Source of the DNA: Sphingomonas sp. CL5.1
GTDB taxonomy: Bacteria > Pseudomonadota > Alphaproteobacteria > Sphingomonadales > Sphingomonadaceae
NCBI RefSeq assembly: GCF_013344685.1
Contig: NZ_CP050137.1
Location: 2,969,001 to 3,033,000, forward strand
Length of the DNA: 64,000 bases
Direction of reading: 5' to 3'
Under the pieces are notes generated by a model that had not been told where the DNA came from, searched no databases, and saw nothing but the letters and a program-made list of their open reading frames with translations. The translations under genes were made by a program, and so were the position numbers. This document shows, piece after piece, positions 19,740 to 27,797 of this stretch (the stretch's first letter is position 1; every line of letters starts with the position of its first letter).

Positions 19740-19836
19740 TCGCCCGGAGAAGTCCGCTGGCAAGGAGCGTGGCGCAGTCGCGTAGCATTCGCTACGCACA
19801 AGCAAGCGACGTGGACCAGCGGGCTTCTCCGGGCGA
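19740..19836. repeat. Internal hairpin arm A of the element
   Basis: A 21-base arm at 19740-19760 (TCGCCCGGAGAAG...) pairs with 19816-19836 with one mismatch. Inside it, GCGTAGC-ATTC-GCTACGC (19780-19797) is a perfect 7-bp hairpin with a four-base loop. Confidence 0.85.
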
Positions 19837-19850
19837 CCGCTGCGCGGCGG

Positions 19851-19939
19851 GCGGAATTTGGCGTCATGCCGCGTCGCGCGTCGGTCACGATGCAATTGCA
19901 TCGCTCTCTCCTTGCTCCTTACCTGACGCCAAATTCCGC
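19851..19939. repeat. Internal hairpin arm B of the element
   Basis: GCGGAATTTGGCGTCA (19851-19866) pairs perfectly with 19924-19939. Between them lies the perfect 16-base palindrome CGATGCAATTGCATCG (19888-19903). The lower G+C of this arm differs from the flanking genes. Confidence 0.85.
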
Positions 19940-19943
19940 TCCG

Positions 19944-19974
19944 TCACGGCGTTGTTCCGGTTAAGTTTGGACCC
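19944..19974 (-). repeat. Right terminal inverted repeat of the TA-flanked element
   Basis: Exact reverse complement of the left repeat (19709-19739), ending in GGACCC followed by TA. It lies 13 bases before the yhhN start codon. Confidence 0.9.
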
Positions 19975-19987
19975 TAAGACAAGCCGC

Positions 19988-20608
19988 ATGGGGAGAGGAT
20001 TCGTCGCGGCGCTGGTCGCCGGGGTCAGCTATATACTGCCCGTGCTCATGGGCTGGAGCGGGCCGGCCGTCATCGTCTGGAAAGGGGCGGGAGTCGCCCT
20101 GCTCGCTTTATGGGCGGCGCGCCGGGCGACGGGCACGGACGGGCGGCTGATCGCGGCGGTGATGGCGCTGGGCGCGGCGGGGGACGTGCTGCTGGAAGTG
20201 GCGGGGCTGGAGACCGGCGCGCTCGCCTTCCTCGCGGGGCATCTCGTCGCCGTGGCGCTCTATCGCCGCAACAGCGCGGGCTGGACAGGGATCGCCGGCG
20301 GCGCGGTCGCGGTCGCGCTCGCGGCGTGGCTGATCCTGCCCGATCCCGGCGTCGCGGCCTATGCGCTGGGGCTGGGCGCGATGGCGGGCGGGGCGAGCGG
20401 ATCGCGTTTCCCGCGTCATGTGGTCGCGCTGGGGGCGTGGCTGTTCGTGGTGTCGGACCTGCTGATCTTCGCGCGTCAAGGGCTGCTCGCGCACGGCATC
20501 CTGCCGCGCCTGCTCGTCTGGCCGACCTATTTCGGCGGACAGGCATTGATAGCATGGGGCGTCGTCACGACCTTGGCGCGAGAGCATCGTACCGGAGAAG
20601 TCGCATGA
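19988..20608 (+). CDS. YhhN family membrane protein (lysoplasmalogenase-like)
   Basis: 206-residue integral membrane protein with about eight predicted segments. The family includes lysoplasmalogenases such as TMEM86, which hydrolyse the vinyl-ether bond of lysoplasmalogens; the bacterial substrate is often unknown. Typical segments are WKGAGVALLALWA, the Gly-rich ALGAAGDVLLE and GALAFLAGHLVAVALYRRN, and a late VVSDLLIFARQG containing a conserved Asp. ATG 19988 (MGRGFVAALVAG) is the first usable start after the structured element, which ends only 11 bases upstream; an open extension into the element is not family-like. Its promoter, if any of its own, must lie in or beyond that element. It overlaps the next gene by ATGA. 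Confidence 0.85.
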   Translation: MGRGFVAALVAGVSYILPVLMGWSGPAVIVWKGAGVALLALWAARRATGTDGRLIAAVMALGAAGDVLLEVAGLETGALAFLAGHLVAVALYRRNSAGWTGIAGGAVAVALAAWLILPDPGVAAYALGLGAMAGGASGSRFPRHVVALGAWLFVVSDLLIFARQGLLAHGILPRLLVWPTYFGGQALIAWGVVTTLAREHRTGEVA

Positions 20609-21267
20609 CTCGCACCATGACCTTCGACGTGATCTCCGACGTGGTATGCCCGTGGTGCGTGATCGGCCTGCTCGGGCTGGAGCGCGCGCTCGGTGCGACC
20701 GGCGACGTGGTGACGCCGGTGATCCGCCTCCAGCCGTTCGAGCTGAACCCGCATATGCCGCCGGGCGGACAGGACATCGCAGAGCATCTGCGCGAGAAAT
20801 ACGGCGCGCAGGCCGGTGGGGGAGGTGAGGTGCGCGAGCGCATCCGCTCGCTCGCCGCCGCGCTGGGCTTCGAGATGGCGCAGCGGCCTGGCGCGCGGAT
20901 CTACAACACCTTCGATGCGCACCGCCTGATCGACTGGGCGCAGCGCGAGGGGCGGGGGCTGCCGCTCGCCCATGCGCTGTTCCGCGCCTATTTCACCGAC
21001 GGGCGCGATCCCGGCGATCCGGCGGTGCTGATCGAGGCGGCGCGCTCGGCCGGGCTGGACGAGGCGGCCGCGCGCGGCGTGATCGAAAGCGGCGCTTATG
21101 CCGCCGAGGTGCGCACCTCGGAGGAGGAATGGCGGCGGGGCGGCATCACCTCCGTGCCGACGATCATCGTCGACGGGCGTTATGTCATCCAGGGCGCGCA
21201 GGAGCCTGCCGCCTATGAACGGGCGATCCGGCGCATCGCGGCGGAAAACGCCGAGACTGTCGGTTGA
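20605..21267 (+). CDS. DsbA family oxidoreductase (FrnE-like)
   Basis: 220-residue cytoplasmic thioredoxin-fold protein of the FrnE/2-hydroxychromene-2-carboxylate isomerase-like DsbA group. The redox motif is CPWC in DVISDVVCPWCVIGL (residues about 14-17), and the cis-Pro region near the end is GGITSVPTIIVDGRYVIQGAQ. A helical insertion covers residues about 60-150 with FDAHRLIDWAQREGR, which is diagnostic for this group. No signal peptide is visible. The ATG overlaps the yhhN stop by four bases, so the pair is probably cotranscribed. FrnE has been linked to oxidative stress tolerance in Deinococcus; the role here is inferred by family only. Confidence 0.9.
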   Translation: MTRTMTFDVISDVVCPWCVIGLLGLERALGATGDVVTPVIRLQPFELNPHMPPGGQDIAEHLREKYGAQAGGGGEVRERIRSLAAALGFEMAQRPGARIYNTFDAHRLIDWAQREGRGLPLAHALFRAYFTDGRDPGDPAVLIEAARSAGLDEAAARGVIESGAYAAEVRTSEEEWRRGGITSVPTIIVDGRYVIQGAQEPAAYERAIRRIAAENAETVG

Positions 21268-21278
21268 GGAGAAGCGGG

Positions 21279-21638
21279 ATGCTGGGAATCGAGGTCGCCG
21301 AAGACGGGCTGGTCGAGCTGGTGGTGGACGGCGCGATCAGCCGCGAGGATTTCGACAAGGTGGTGTCGACGCTGGAAGGCGAGTTCGCGAAGCATGGCAA
21401 GGTCAATGTCGTGGAGGTCGTCCGCAAGTTCGGCGCCATCGCGCCGCAGCTCTGGTGGCGGGACATGACATGGAGCTTCAGCCATCTCGGCCGCTTCGGC
21501 CGCTGCGCGATGGTGACGGATTCGGGCTGGATCGGCCCGGTCGCGCGCGTGATGGCGGCGATGCTGCCGATCGAGCTGAAGACCTTCGGCGCGAACGAGA
21601 TGGACGCGGCGCGGGCATGGGCGCGCGGCGCGGACTGA
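21279..21638 (+). CDS. STAS/SpoIIAA-like small protein
   Basis: 119-residue protein matching the SpoIIAA-like group (DUF3478), which has the STAS or SEC14-type fold, perhaps for lipid or nucleotide binding. Characteristic features are a short N-terminal strand pair (GLVELVVDGAISREDFDKVV), the amphipathic helix TLEGEFAKHGKVNVVEV, WWRDMTWSFSHLGRFGRCAM and a final acidic-helix region (FGANEMDAARAWARGA). The function is unknown in bacteria. ATG 21279 has the strong ribosome-binding site GAGGAGAAGCGGG. It lies 11 bases after the FrnE-like gene in the same transcription unit. Confidence 0.82.
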   Translation: MLGIEVAEDGLVELVVDGAISREDFDKVVSTLEGEFAKHGKVNVVEVVRKFGAIAPQLWWRDMTWSFSHLGRFGRCAMVTDSGWIGPVARVMAAMLPIELKTFGANEMDAARAWARGAD

Positions 21639-21685
21639 CGCGCCGGCCGGTTGCGGCGGCGCGGCGCTGCCCCTAGGGCGACGCA

Positions 21686-22369
21686 ATGGATCAGGAAGAC
21701 CCGCTCGGCCCGCTCGACCCCGATTTCGCCGCCGCCTTCGTGCGCGACGACAGGCGGCCGCCGTGCCAGCTCTACCTGATCTCGCCGCCCGACGTGTCGG
21801 GCGGGTTCGGGGACCGGCTCGCCCGCGCGCTCGATGCCGGGCCGGTCGCCGCGTTCCAGTTCCGGGTGAAGGGCGTGGACCAGCACGAGGCGGCGAAGCT
21901 GGCCGAGCCGCTCCAGCGCATCTGCGCGGATCGCGAGGTGGCCTTCATCGTCAATGATTCGATCAGCCTTGCGAAGCGGCTCGGCGCGGACGGCGTGCAT
22001 CTCGGGCAGGAGGATGGCGACCCGCGCGAGGCGCGCGCCGCGCTCGGCCCCTCGGCGCAGATCGGCGTGACCTGTCACGACAGCCGCCACCTCGCGATGG
22101 AGGCCGGCGAGGCGGGGGCGGACTATGTCGCGTTCGGCGCCTTCTATCCGACTTCCACCAAGGAGGTGCGGCATCGCGCCGAGCCGGTGATCCTGTCGTG
22201 GTGGTCGGCGCTGTTCGAGCTGCCGTGCGTCGCGATCGGCGGGATCACGCCGGACAATGCCGCGCCGCTCGTCGCGGCGGGGGCGGATTTCCTCGCGGTG
22301 AGCAATGCCGTGTGGGGCGGGGACGAGGTGGCGATGGTGCGCGCCTTCGCGGCGCTGCTGGCGGGCTGA
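21686..22369 (+). CDS. thiE: Thiamine-phosphate synthase
   Basis: TIM-barrel enzyme that joins HMP-pyrophosphate and thiazole phosphate into thiamine phosphate. The 227-residue protein has [12 protein letters not shown] (pyrophosphate binding), [24 protein letters not shown] and the thiazole-phosphate segment [10 protein letters not shown], followed by [27 protein letters not shown] 20-residue acidic N-terminal extension precedes the barrel. It is preceded by a 47-base gap after the STAS-like gene and likely belongs to the same unit. No other thi gene lies nearby. Confidence 0.93.
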   Translation: MDQEDPLGPLDPDFAAAFVRDDRRPPCQLYLISPPDVSGGFGDRLARALDAGPVAAFQFRVKGVDQHEAAKLAEPLQRICADREVAFIVNDSISLAKRLGADGVHLGQEDGDPREARAALGPSAQIGVTCHDSRHLAMEAGEAGADYVAFGAFYPTSTKEVRHRAEPVILSWWSALFELPCVAIGGITPDNAAPLVAAGADFLAVSNAVWGGDEVAMVRAFAALLAG

Positions 22370-22391
22370 TCCCTCGCCATCTTGCCGGATC

Positions 22392-22436
22392 GCGCGCGTG
22401 CCGCTAGACGCGCGCCACCGGAGCCGGCTGCGGCTC
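22392..22436 (+). repeat. Two hairpins in the efp leader
   Basis: GCGCGCGT / ACGCGCGC (22392-22399 and 22408-22415) and GAGCCG / CGGCTC (22421-22426 and 22431-22436, GCTG loop) are perfect small stems in the 96-base thiE-efp gap. The second is followed by CTCTTTCC about seven bases later, so it could be a weak thiE terminator; a role in efp regulation is not shown. Confidence 0.35.
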
Positions 22437-22465
22437 TGATCGCTCTTTCCAGCAGGTCGAGAACC

Positions 22466-23029
22466 ATGAAGATCAGCGGCGTGGACATCCGTCCCGGCAA
22501 TATCATCGAATATGAAGGCGGCATATGGCGCGCCGTGAAGATTCAGCACACCCAGCCCGGCAAGGGCGGCGCGTACATGCAGGTCGAGCTGAAGAACCTG
22601 CGCGACGGACGCAAGAACAACGTCCGCTTCCGCTCCGCCGAGACGGTCGAGCGCGTGCGGCTGGACACCAAGGACTTCCAGTTCCTGTTCGCCGATGGCG
22701 ACGGGCTCGTCTTCATGGACAAGGACACCTACGATCAGGTGACGCTGCCGCGCGACCTGCTCGGCGATGCCGCCGCCTTCCTCCAGGACGGCATGGACGT
22801 GGTGATGGAACTGTACGACGAGGAGCCGATCAGCGTTCAGTTGCCCGATACGATCGAGGCGACGATCGTCGAGGCCGACGCGGTGGTGAAGGGGCAGACC
22901 GCCTCGTCCAGCTACAAGCCGGCGATCCTCGATAACGGCGTGCGCATCATGGTGCCGCCGCACATCGCCAGCGGCACGCGGATCGTGGTCGACGTATATG
23001 AGCAGACCTACGTCCGCCGCGCCGACTAA
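22466..23029 (+). CDS. efp: Translation elongation factor P
   Basis: 187-residue EF-P, which binds the ribosome between the P and E sites and relieves stalling at polyproline motifs. The domain I tip loop reads [12 protein letters not shown], so the tip residue is Lys, the type modified by EpmA-like enzymes in other bacteria; whether it is modified here cannot be seen. The C-terminal signature [20 protein letters not shown] is present. ATG 22466 ([12 protein letters not shown]) has AGGTCGAG upstream. It stands after two leader hairpins and before a C-rich/G-rich hairpin. Confidence 0.97.
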   Translation: MKISGVDIRPGNIIEYEGGIWRAVKIQHTQPGKGGAYMQVELKNLRDGRKNNVRFRSAETVERVRLDTKDFQFLFADGDGLVFMDKDTYDQVTLPRDLLGDAAAFLQDGMDVVMELYDEEPISVQLPDTIEATIVEADAVVKGQTASSSYKPAILDNGVRIMVPPHIASGTRIVVDVYEQTYVRRAD

Positions 23030-23040
23030 CCTGATTGAAA

Positions 23041-23064
23041 CCCCTCCCTCTCTGAAGGGAGGGG
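23041..23064. repeat. Perfect hairpin overlapping the suhB ribosome-binding region
   Basis: CCCCTCCCT / AGGGAGGGG with the loop CTCTGA, directly after efp. The right arm is the Shine-Dalgarno-like G-rich tract 13 bases before the inositol-monophosphatase ATG. It may act as a terminator for efp, or sequester the ribosome-binding site of the next gene. No T tract is present. Confidence 0.5.
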
Positions 23065-23076
23065 GGAGTTATTGAA

Positions 23077-23889
23077 ATGCCATCCCATTCCGGCCTGTTC
23101 ACCGTCATCGAGCGCGCCGCGCGCAAGGCCGCGCCGCGCCTGCGCCGCGACTTCAACGAGGTCCAGCAGCTTCAGGTGAGCCGCAAGGGGCCGGCCGATT
23201 TCGTCTCCATGGCGGACAAGCGCGCCGAGCAGACGCTCTACGAGGAGCTTTCCAAGGCGCGGCCCGACTGGGGCTTCGTGATGGAGGAGCGCGGCGAGAT
23301 CGCCGGCGATCCGGCCAAGCCGCGCTTCATCATCGATCCGCTCGACGGCACGTCGAACTTCCTCCACGGCATTCCGCATTTCGCGATCTCGATCGCGGTG
23401 GAGGAGCCGCTCGCCAACGGCAAGCGCGAGGTGACGACGGCGCTGGTCTATCAGCCGCTGACCGACGAGAGCTTCTGGGCCGAGAAGGGCCGGGGCGCAT
23501 GGCTCCAGACCGAGCGGCTGCGCGTCTCCGCGCGGCGCGATCCGTCCGAGGCGCTGGTCGCGACCGGCATCCCGTTCCTCGGCCACGGCGATTTCGTGCA
23601 ATGGACGCGCATCTTCGGCGCGATCGCGCCGCAGGTGGCGGGCATCCGCCGGCTCGGTTCGGCCGCGCTCGACCTCGCATGGGTCGCGGCGGGTCGGTTC
23701 GATGCCTATTGGGAAAGCCAGCTCAACATCTGGGACGTCGCCGCCGGCATGTTGCTGGTGAAGGAAGCGGGCGGCTTCGTCACCGATTTCCGGGGCGGCG
23801 ACCGCGCGATCGAGCGCAACGAATATCTCGCCGCCAACGACGCGCTGCATTCCAGGCTGCACAAGCTGGTGGCCGGGGCGCTGCGGTGA
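23077..23889 (+). CDS. suhB: Inositol monophosphatase family protein
   Basis: Mg-dependent phosphatase of the IMPase/SuhB group. The 270-residue protein has the metal-binding motifs MEERGEI, IDPLDGTSNFLHG and WDVAAGMLLVKEAGG, in correct order. The natural substrate may be inositol-1-phosphate, or the protein may act as the RNA-polymerase-associated SuhB; the sequence does not decide. The window also ends with an inositol-1-phosphate synthase gene, which makes an inositol-phosphate substrate plausible in this organism. ATG 23077 follows a hairpin containing the G-rich ribosome-binding tract. Confidence 0.92.
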   Translation: MPSHSGLFTVIERAARKAAPRLRRDFNEVQQLQVSRKGPADFVSMADKRAEQTLYEELSKARPDWGFVMEERGEIAGDPAKPRFIIDPLDGTSNFLHGIPHFAISIAVEEPLANGKREVTTALVYQPLTDESFWAEKGRGAWLQTERLRVSARRDPSEALVATGIPFLGHGDFVQWTRIFGAIAPQVAGIRRLGSAALDLAWVAAGRFDAYWESQLNIWDVAAGMLLVKEAGGFVTDFRGGDRAIERNEYLAANDALHSRLHKLVAGALR

Positions 23890-24105
23890 ACCAGCGCCCT
23901 TAGGGGGCGAAGAATCGGTCCGCTCCGTAACCATCCGCAGTGGGGGGAAGGCGAATGCCGCCCCCCTCGTTCCGCGCGCGCATCAGTCGTCGGAAATCGT
24001 TGAAAAACCGCCCTGTTGCGAATCATTCTCACGCCTCGGGCGCTTGCCCGTGCCGACCCATCGGCCTAAAGCGCCCCCATCCATTTTCGCATCTGCGAGA
24101 GACTA
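23890..24105. other. Intergenic region before the nuo operon
   Basis: 216 bases without a gene. GGGGGG...CCCCCC (23942-23966) can form a hairpin and may terminate suhB. A TTGAAA (24000-24005) could be a -35 element of the nuo promoter, but no convincing -10 follows at 17 bases. The last 20 bases contain the GAGAGA ribosome-binding sequence for nuoA. Some promoter for the 14-gene operon must lie here or upstream. Confidence 0.4.
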
Positions 24106-24480
24106 GTGGTCGACCTGTCGCAATATCTGCCGATCCTCATGTTCCTCGGCGTCGCGCTCGTGCTGTCCAGCGCGTTCGTGTTCCTGCCGATGATCGTGGC
24201 CCGCCTCACCGGCGCGCACAACCCGACGCCGGAAAAGCTGGCGGAATATGAGTGCGGCTTTCCCGCCTTCGAGGATTCGCGCGCGCAATTCGACGTGCGT
24301 TTCTACCTCGTCGCGATCCTGTTCATCATCTTCGATCTGGAGGCGGCGTTCCTCTATCCGTGGGCGGTCAGCGTGTTCACGCTCGGCTGGACGGCGTGGA
24401 TCAGCATGATGATCTTCATCGGCGAACTCGCGCTGGGCCTCGCCTATGCGTGGAAGAAGGGAGCGCTGGATTGGGAATGA
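24106..24480 (+). CDS. nuoA: NADH-quinone oxidoreductase subunit A
   Basis: First gene of the complete complex I operon. Small membrane subunit at the junction with the peripheral arm, 124 residues, three membrane helices. The loop between helices 1 and 2 holds the conserved [20 protein letters not shown] (cysteine switch region). GTG 24106 is preceded by GAGAGA. The stop overlaps the nuoB start by four bases (ATGA). Confidence 0.96.
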   Translation: MVDLSQYLPILMFLGVALVLSSAFVFLPMIVARLTGAHNPTPEKLAEYECGFPAFEDSRAQFDVRFYLVAILFIIFDLEAAFLYPWAVSVFTLGWTAWISMMIFIGELALGLAYAWKKGALDWE

Positions 24481-25046
24481 GCATGTCCCCGATATCCTCC
24501 GGCCCGGTCGAGCTGCGCCATGATCCAAGCGGACAGGCGGTGGTGCCGCCCGACCAGGGCTTTTTCGACAGCCTCAACGGCGAGCTGACCGACAAGGGTT
24601 TCCTCGTCACCTCGGCGGAGGAGCTGTTCCAGTGGGCGCGCACCGGCTCGCTGTGGTGGATGACCTTCGGCCTCGCGTGCTGCGCGGTGGAGATGATCCA
24701 CGTCAACATGCCGCGCTACGATCTGGAGCGGTTCGGCGCCGCGCCGCGCGCCTCCCCGCGCCAGTCGGACGTGATGATCGTCGCCGGCACGCTCTGCAAC
24801 AAGATGGCCCCGGCGCTCCGCAAGGTCTATGACCAGATGTCGGAGCCGAAGTACGTCATCTCGATGGGGTCGTGCGCCAACGGCGGCGGCTATTATCACT
24901 ACAGCTACAGCGTCGTGCGCGGCTGCGACCGGATCGTGCCGGTCGATATCTACGTCCCCGGCTGCCCGCCGACCGCCGAAGCCCTGCTTTACGGCATCAT
25001 GCAGCTCCAGCGTAAGATCCGTCGCAGCGGGAGCATCGAGCGATGA
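24477..25046 (+). CDS. nuoB: NADH-quinone oxidoreductase subunit B
   Basis: Peripheral-arm subunit that binds the terminal [4Fe-4S] cluster N2, the last electron donor before quinone. The four ligands are visible: the CC pair in [10 protein letters not shown], the Cys in [13 protein letters not shown] and the Cys in [11 protein letters not shown]. 189 residues, including a 37-residue lead before the core. ATG 24477 overlaps nuoA; an ATG two codons on (24483) is also possible. Confidence 0.97.
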   Translation: MSMSPISSGPVELRHDPSGQAVVPPDQGFFDSLNGELTDKGFLVTSAEELFQWARTGSLWWMTFGLACCAVEMIHVNMPRYDLERFGAAPRASPRQSDVMIVAGTLCNKMAPALRKVYDQMSEPKYVISMGSCANGGGYYHYSYSVVRGCDRIVPVDIYVPGCPPTAEALLYGIMQLQRKIRRSGSIER

Positions 25047-25867
25047 GGGCGCCGGCGCCGGCCTTCGCGGCCGACCTCAACGGCGCGACGATCGAGGCGG
25101 CGCGCGCCGCGCTCGGCGTGGCGCTGGTCGATACGCGCGACGCGGTGGGCGAGGTCTCGCTGTTCGTCTCGCGCGAGGGCCTCGTCGATGCGATGATCGC
25201 GCTGCGCGACACGCCCGGTCTCGAATATCAGCAGCTCATGGAGATCGCCGGGGTCGACTACCCGGATCGCGCGGAGCGGTTCGAGGTGGTCTATTGCCTG
25301 CTTTCGCTGACGCGCAACCACCGCATCCATGTGCATGTCGCGGCGAGCGAGGACACGCCCGTCCCGTCCGTCACCGATATCTGGCCGGTCGCCGGCTGGC
25401 TGGAGCGCGAGGTGTACGATATGTATGGCGTGCTGTTCGCCGGCAATCGGGACTTGCGCCGCATCCTGACCGACTATGGCTTTCGCGGCCATCCGCAGCG
25501 CAAGGACTTCCCGCTCTCCGGCTTCGTCGAGCTGCGCTATTCGGAAGAAGCGAAGCGCGTCGTCTATGAGCCGGTGCAGCTCGCGCAGGACTTCCGCACC
25601 TTCGACTTCATGAGCCCGTGGGAGGGCGCGGCCTACGTGCTTCCGGGCGACGAGAAGGCCGCGCTGCCCGAGGCGAAGGGCGCGCCGACGCCGCTCAAGG
25701 CCGATGAAATCCAGAAGGCCGATGCCGCGCAGACCGCCAAGGCCGCCGCGACGACGCCAAAGACCACCGACTCGCCCGCCCAGACCGGCGCCGGCAAGGC
25801 CGAGCCCGACGCTCAGCCGAAGCCTGCCGATCCCGATGTCGTGAAGGGCAAGGGAGAGGGCAAGTGA
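25043..25867 (+). CDS. nuoC: NADH-quinone oxidoreductase subunit C with Ala/Pro/Lys-rich C-terminal tail
   Basis: 30-kDa subunit of the quinone-binding module. The conserved core ends in the signature [22 protein letters not shown], after [12 protein letters not shown]. The last 70 or so residues (about 205-274) are low-complexity and rich in Ala, Pro, Lys and Asp, an extension beyond the compact core and likely disordered. ATG 25043 overlaps nuoB by ATGA, and its stop overlaps nuoD by GTGA. Confidence 0.95.
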   Translation: MRAPAPAFAADLNGATIEAARAALGVALVDTRDAVGEVSLFVSREGLVDAMIALRDTPGLEYQQLMEIAGVDYPDRAERFEVVYCLLSLTRNHRIHVHVAASEDTPVPSVTDIWPVAGWLEREVYDMYGVLFAGNRDLRRILTDYGFRGHPQRKDFPLSGFVELRYSEEAKRVVYEPVQLAQDFRTFDFMSPWEGAAYVLPGDEKAALPEAKGAPTPLKADEIQKADAAQTAKAAATTPKTTDSPAQTGAGKAEPDAQPKPADPDVVKGKGEGK

Positions 25868-27117
25868 CCGAAATCCTGACTGACGATCCGGCGCTGGAGA
25901 AGATGCTCCACGAAACGGATGCGGACAATCCGACCGTCGGCGATGTCGCGATCCAGAACTACACGATCAACTTCGGCCCGCAACACCCGGCGGCGCATGG
26001 CGTGCTGCGGCTGGTGATGGAACTGGACGGCGAGATCATCGAGCGCGTCGATCCGCATGTCGGGCTGCTCCATCGCGGCACCGAGAAGCTGATCGAATAC
26101 AAGACCTATGCGCAGGCGCTGCCCTATTTCGACCGGCTCGATTATTGCTCGCCGCTCGGCATGGAGCACAGCTTCGTGCTCGCGATCGAGAAGCTGCTCG
26201 ATCTGGAGGTGCCGGCGCGCGCGCAATACCTCCGCACCTTCTTCGCCGAGCTGACCCGCATCTCCAATCACATGCTGAACCTCGGCTCGCACGTCATGGA
26301 CGTCGGCGCGATGACGCCGAACCTGTGGCTGTTCGAGATCCGCGAGGATTGCCTCAATTTCTTCGAGCGTGCGTCCGGCGCGCGGATGCACTCCAATTAT
26401 TTCCGCCCCGGCGGCGTCCATCAGGACGTGCCGCTGAAGCTGCTGACCGACATCGCCGACTGGCTCGACACGCGCCTGCCGCGTCTGTTCGAGGATGCGA
26501 TCAGCCTTGTCGCGGACAATCGCATCTTCAAGCAGCGCAACGTCGATATCGCATTGGTGAGCCGCGAGGACGCGATCCGCTGGGGCTTCTCCGGCCCGAT
26601 GATCCGCGGCTCAGGCATTCCGTGGGATCTGCGCAAGTCGCAGCCTTATGATGCTTATGCCAGGATGGACTTCGAGATTCCGGTCGGCACGCGCGGCGAT
26701 TGCTACGACCGTTTCATGGTCCGCGTCGAGGAAGTGCGCCAGTCCGCGCGCATCATGCGTCAGTGCCTGAACGAAATGCCGGACGGCCCGATCGCCTCGC
26801 TCGATCGCAAGGTGGTGCCGCCCAAGCGTGGCGAGATGAAGAGCTCGATGGAAGCGCTCATCCACCACTTCAAGCTCTACACCGAGGGCTATCACGTCCC
26901 CGCCGGCGAGGTCTACGTCGCGACCGAAAGCCCCAAGGGCGAGTTCGGCGTGTTCCTCGTCGCGGACGGCTCGAACAAGCCCTATCGCTGCAAGATCCGC
27001 CCGACCGCCTTCAGCCATCTCCAGGCGATGGACATGATGTGCAAGGGCCACATGCTCGCCGACACGACCGCCATTCTCGGCGCGATCGATGTCGTCTTTG
27101 GTGAATGTGATCGCTGA
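25864..27117 (+). CDS. nuoD: NADH-quinone oxidoreductase subunit D
   Basis: 49-kDa subunit that forms the quinone site with NuoB. The [22 protein letters not shown] motif (split by the family-conserved His and Asp residues) and [16 protein letters not shown] are present, as are [21 protein letters not shown] and the end [12 protein letters not shown]. 417 residues, separate from nuoC (not the fused NuoCD form of E. coli). The start is GTG, overlapping nuoC by GTGA. Confidence 0.97.
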   Translation: MTEILTDDPALEKMLHETDADNPTVGDVAIQNYTINFGPQHPAAHGVLRLVMELDGEIIERVDPHVGLLHRGTEKLIEYKTYAQALPYFDRLDYCSPLGMEHSFVLAIEKLLDLEVPARAQYLRTFFAELTRISNHMLNLGSHVMDVGAMTPNLWLFEIREDCLNFFERASGARMHSNYFRPGGVHQDVPLKLLTDIADWLDTRLPRLFEDAISLVADNRIFKQRNVDIALVSREDAIRWGFSGPMIRGSGIPWDLRKSQPYDAYARMDFEIPVGTRGDCYDRFMVRVEEVRQSARIMRQCLNEMPDGPIASLDRKVVPPKRGEMKSSMEALIHHFKLYTEGYHVPAGEVYVATESPKGEFGVFLVADGSNKPYRCKIRPTAFSHLQAMDMMCKGHMLADTTAILGAIDVVFGECDR

Positions 27118-27797
27118 TGGCTGACGCACCCGAAATCCCTGACGAGGCAGAGGTCCGCGCGCGCTGGGGCGCGTTCGACTGGACCGAGGAGAACCGGAAG
27201 AAGCGCGACGAGATTCTCGCGCGCTACCCGAAGGGCCGCGAGCAGTCCGGCTCGATCCCGTTGCTCGATCTCGCCCAGCGGCAGGTCGGCGCGGAGACGC
27301 AGACGCAGGGCTGGCTGCCGATTCCGGTGATCGAGTTCGTCGCGCGCGAGATCGGCGTGCCGTACATGCGCGTGTACGAGGTCGCGACCTTCTACACGAT
27401 GTTCAACCTCGCGCCGGTCGGCCGCTATCATGTGCAGGTGTGCGGCACGACGCCGTGCATGCTGCGCGGCTCCGACGACGTGCTGGCGGCGTGCCGGAAC
27501 AAGGGCCTCATCAAGGGCAAGACCACCCCGGACGGGCTGTTCACGCTGACCGAGGTGGAGTGCATGGGCAATTGCGCCTCGGCGCCGATGGTCCAGATCA
27601 ACGACGATAATTACGAGGATCTCGATTACGATCGCACGATCGCGATCCTCGAGGCGCTGGAGCGTGGCGAGCATCCCAGGACCGGCACGCAGGAGCCGGG
27701 CCGCCACACCGTCGAGCCGCTCGGCGGGCCGACCACCTTGAAAGCAATGGTGCGCGAGAATTTCGATTACCGGCCCGAATGGGGGGATGCGGCATGA
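27117..27797 (+). CDS. nuoE: NADH-quinone oxidoreductase subunit E
   Basis: 24-kDa NADH-module subunit with a thioredoxin-like [2Fe-2S] ferredoxin domain holding N1a. The ligands are CGTTPC and CMGNC (C-x4-C ... C-x3-C). 226 residues; the C-terminal 45 or so residues after [10 protein letters not shown] form an extension before [11 protein letters not shown]. The start shares one base with the nuoD stop (TGATG). Confidence 0.96.
   Translation: MADAPEIPDEAEVRARWGAFDWTEENRKKRDEILARYPKGREQSGSIPLLDLAQRQVGAETQTQGWLPIPVIEFVAREIGVPYMRVYEVATFYTMFNLAPVGRYHVQVCGTTPCMLRGSDDVLAACRNKGLIKGKTTPDGLFTLTEVECMGNCASAPMVQINDDNYEDLDYDRTIAILEALERGEHPRTGTQEPGRHTVEPLGGPTTLKAMVRENFDYRPEWGDAA

Larger units (their letters stand above)
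19707..19976. mobile_element. MITE-like element: perfect 31-bp terminal inverted repeats flanked by TA, branched internal hairpins
   Basis: A 266-bp segment (19709-19974) is bounded by perfect 31-bp inverted repeats starting GGGTCCAAACTTAACC, each directly flanked by TA (19707-19708 and 19975-19976). The symmetry extends to 34 bp if TTA/TAA is included. Inside are two hairpin arms: 19740-19760 with 19816-19836 (20 of 21 matched) and 19851-19866 with 19924-19939 (16 of 16). Each is capped by a further palindrome (19780-19797; 19888-19903). It holds no gene. TA target duplication plus TIRs fits a non-autonomous IS630/Tc1-like element, but that family assignment is inference; a structured RNA or recombination site is an alternative. 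It fills most of the gap between divergent trmFO and yhhN. Confidence 0.72.

Noticed and set aside
24000..24028. TTGAAA-17-TCATTC as the nuo promoter
   Set aside because: The -10 matches poorly; kept only as a remark in the intergenic entry.
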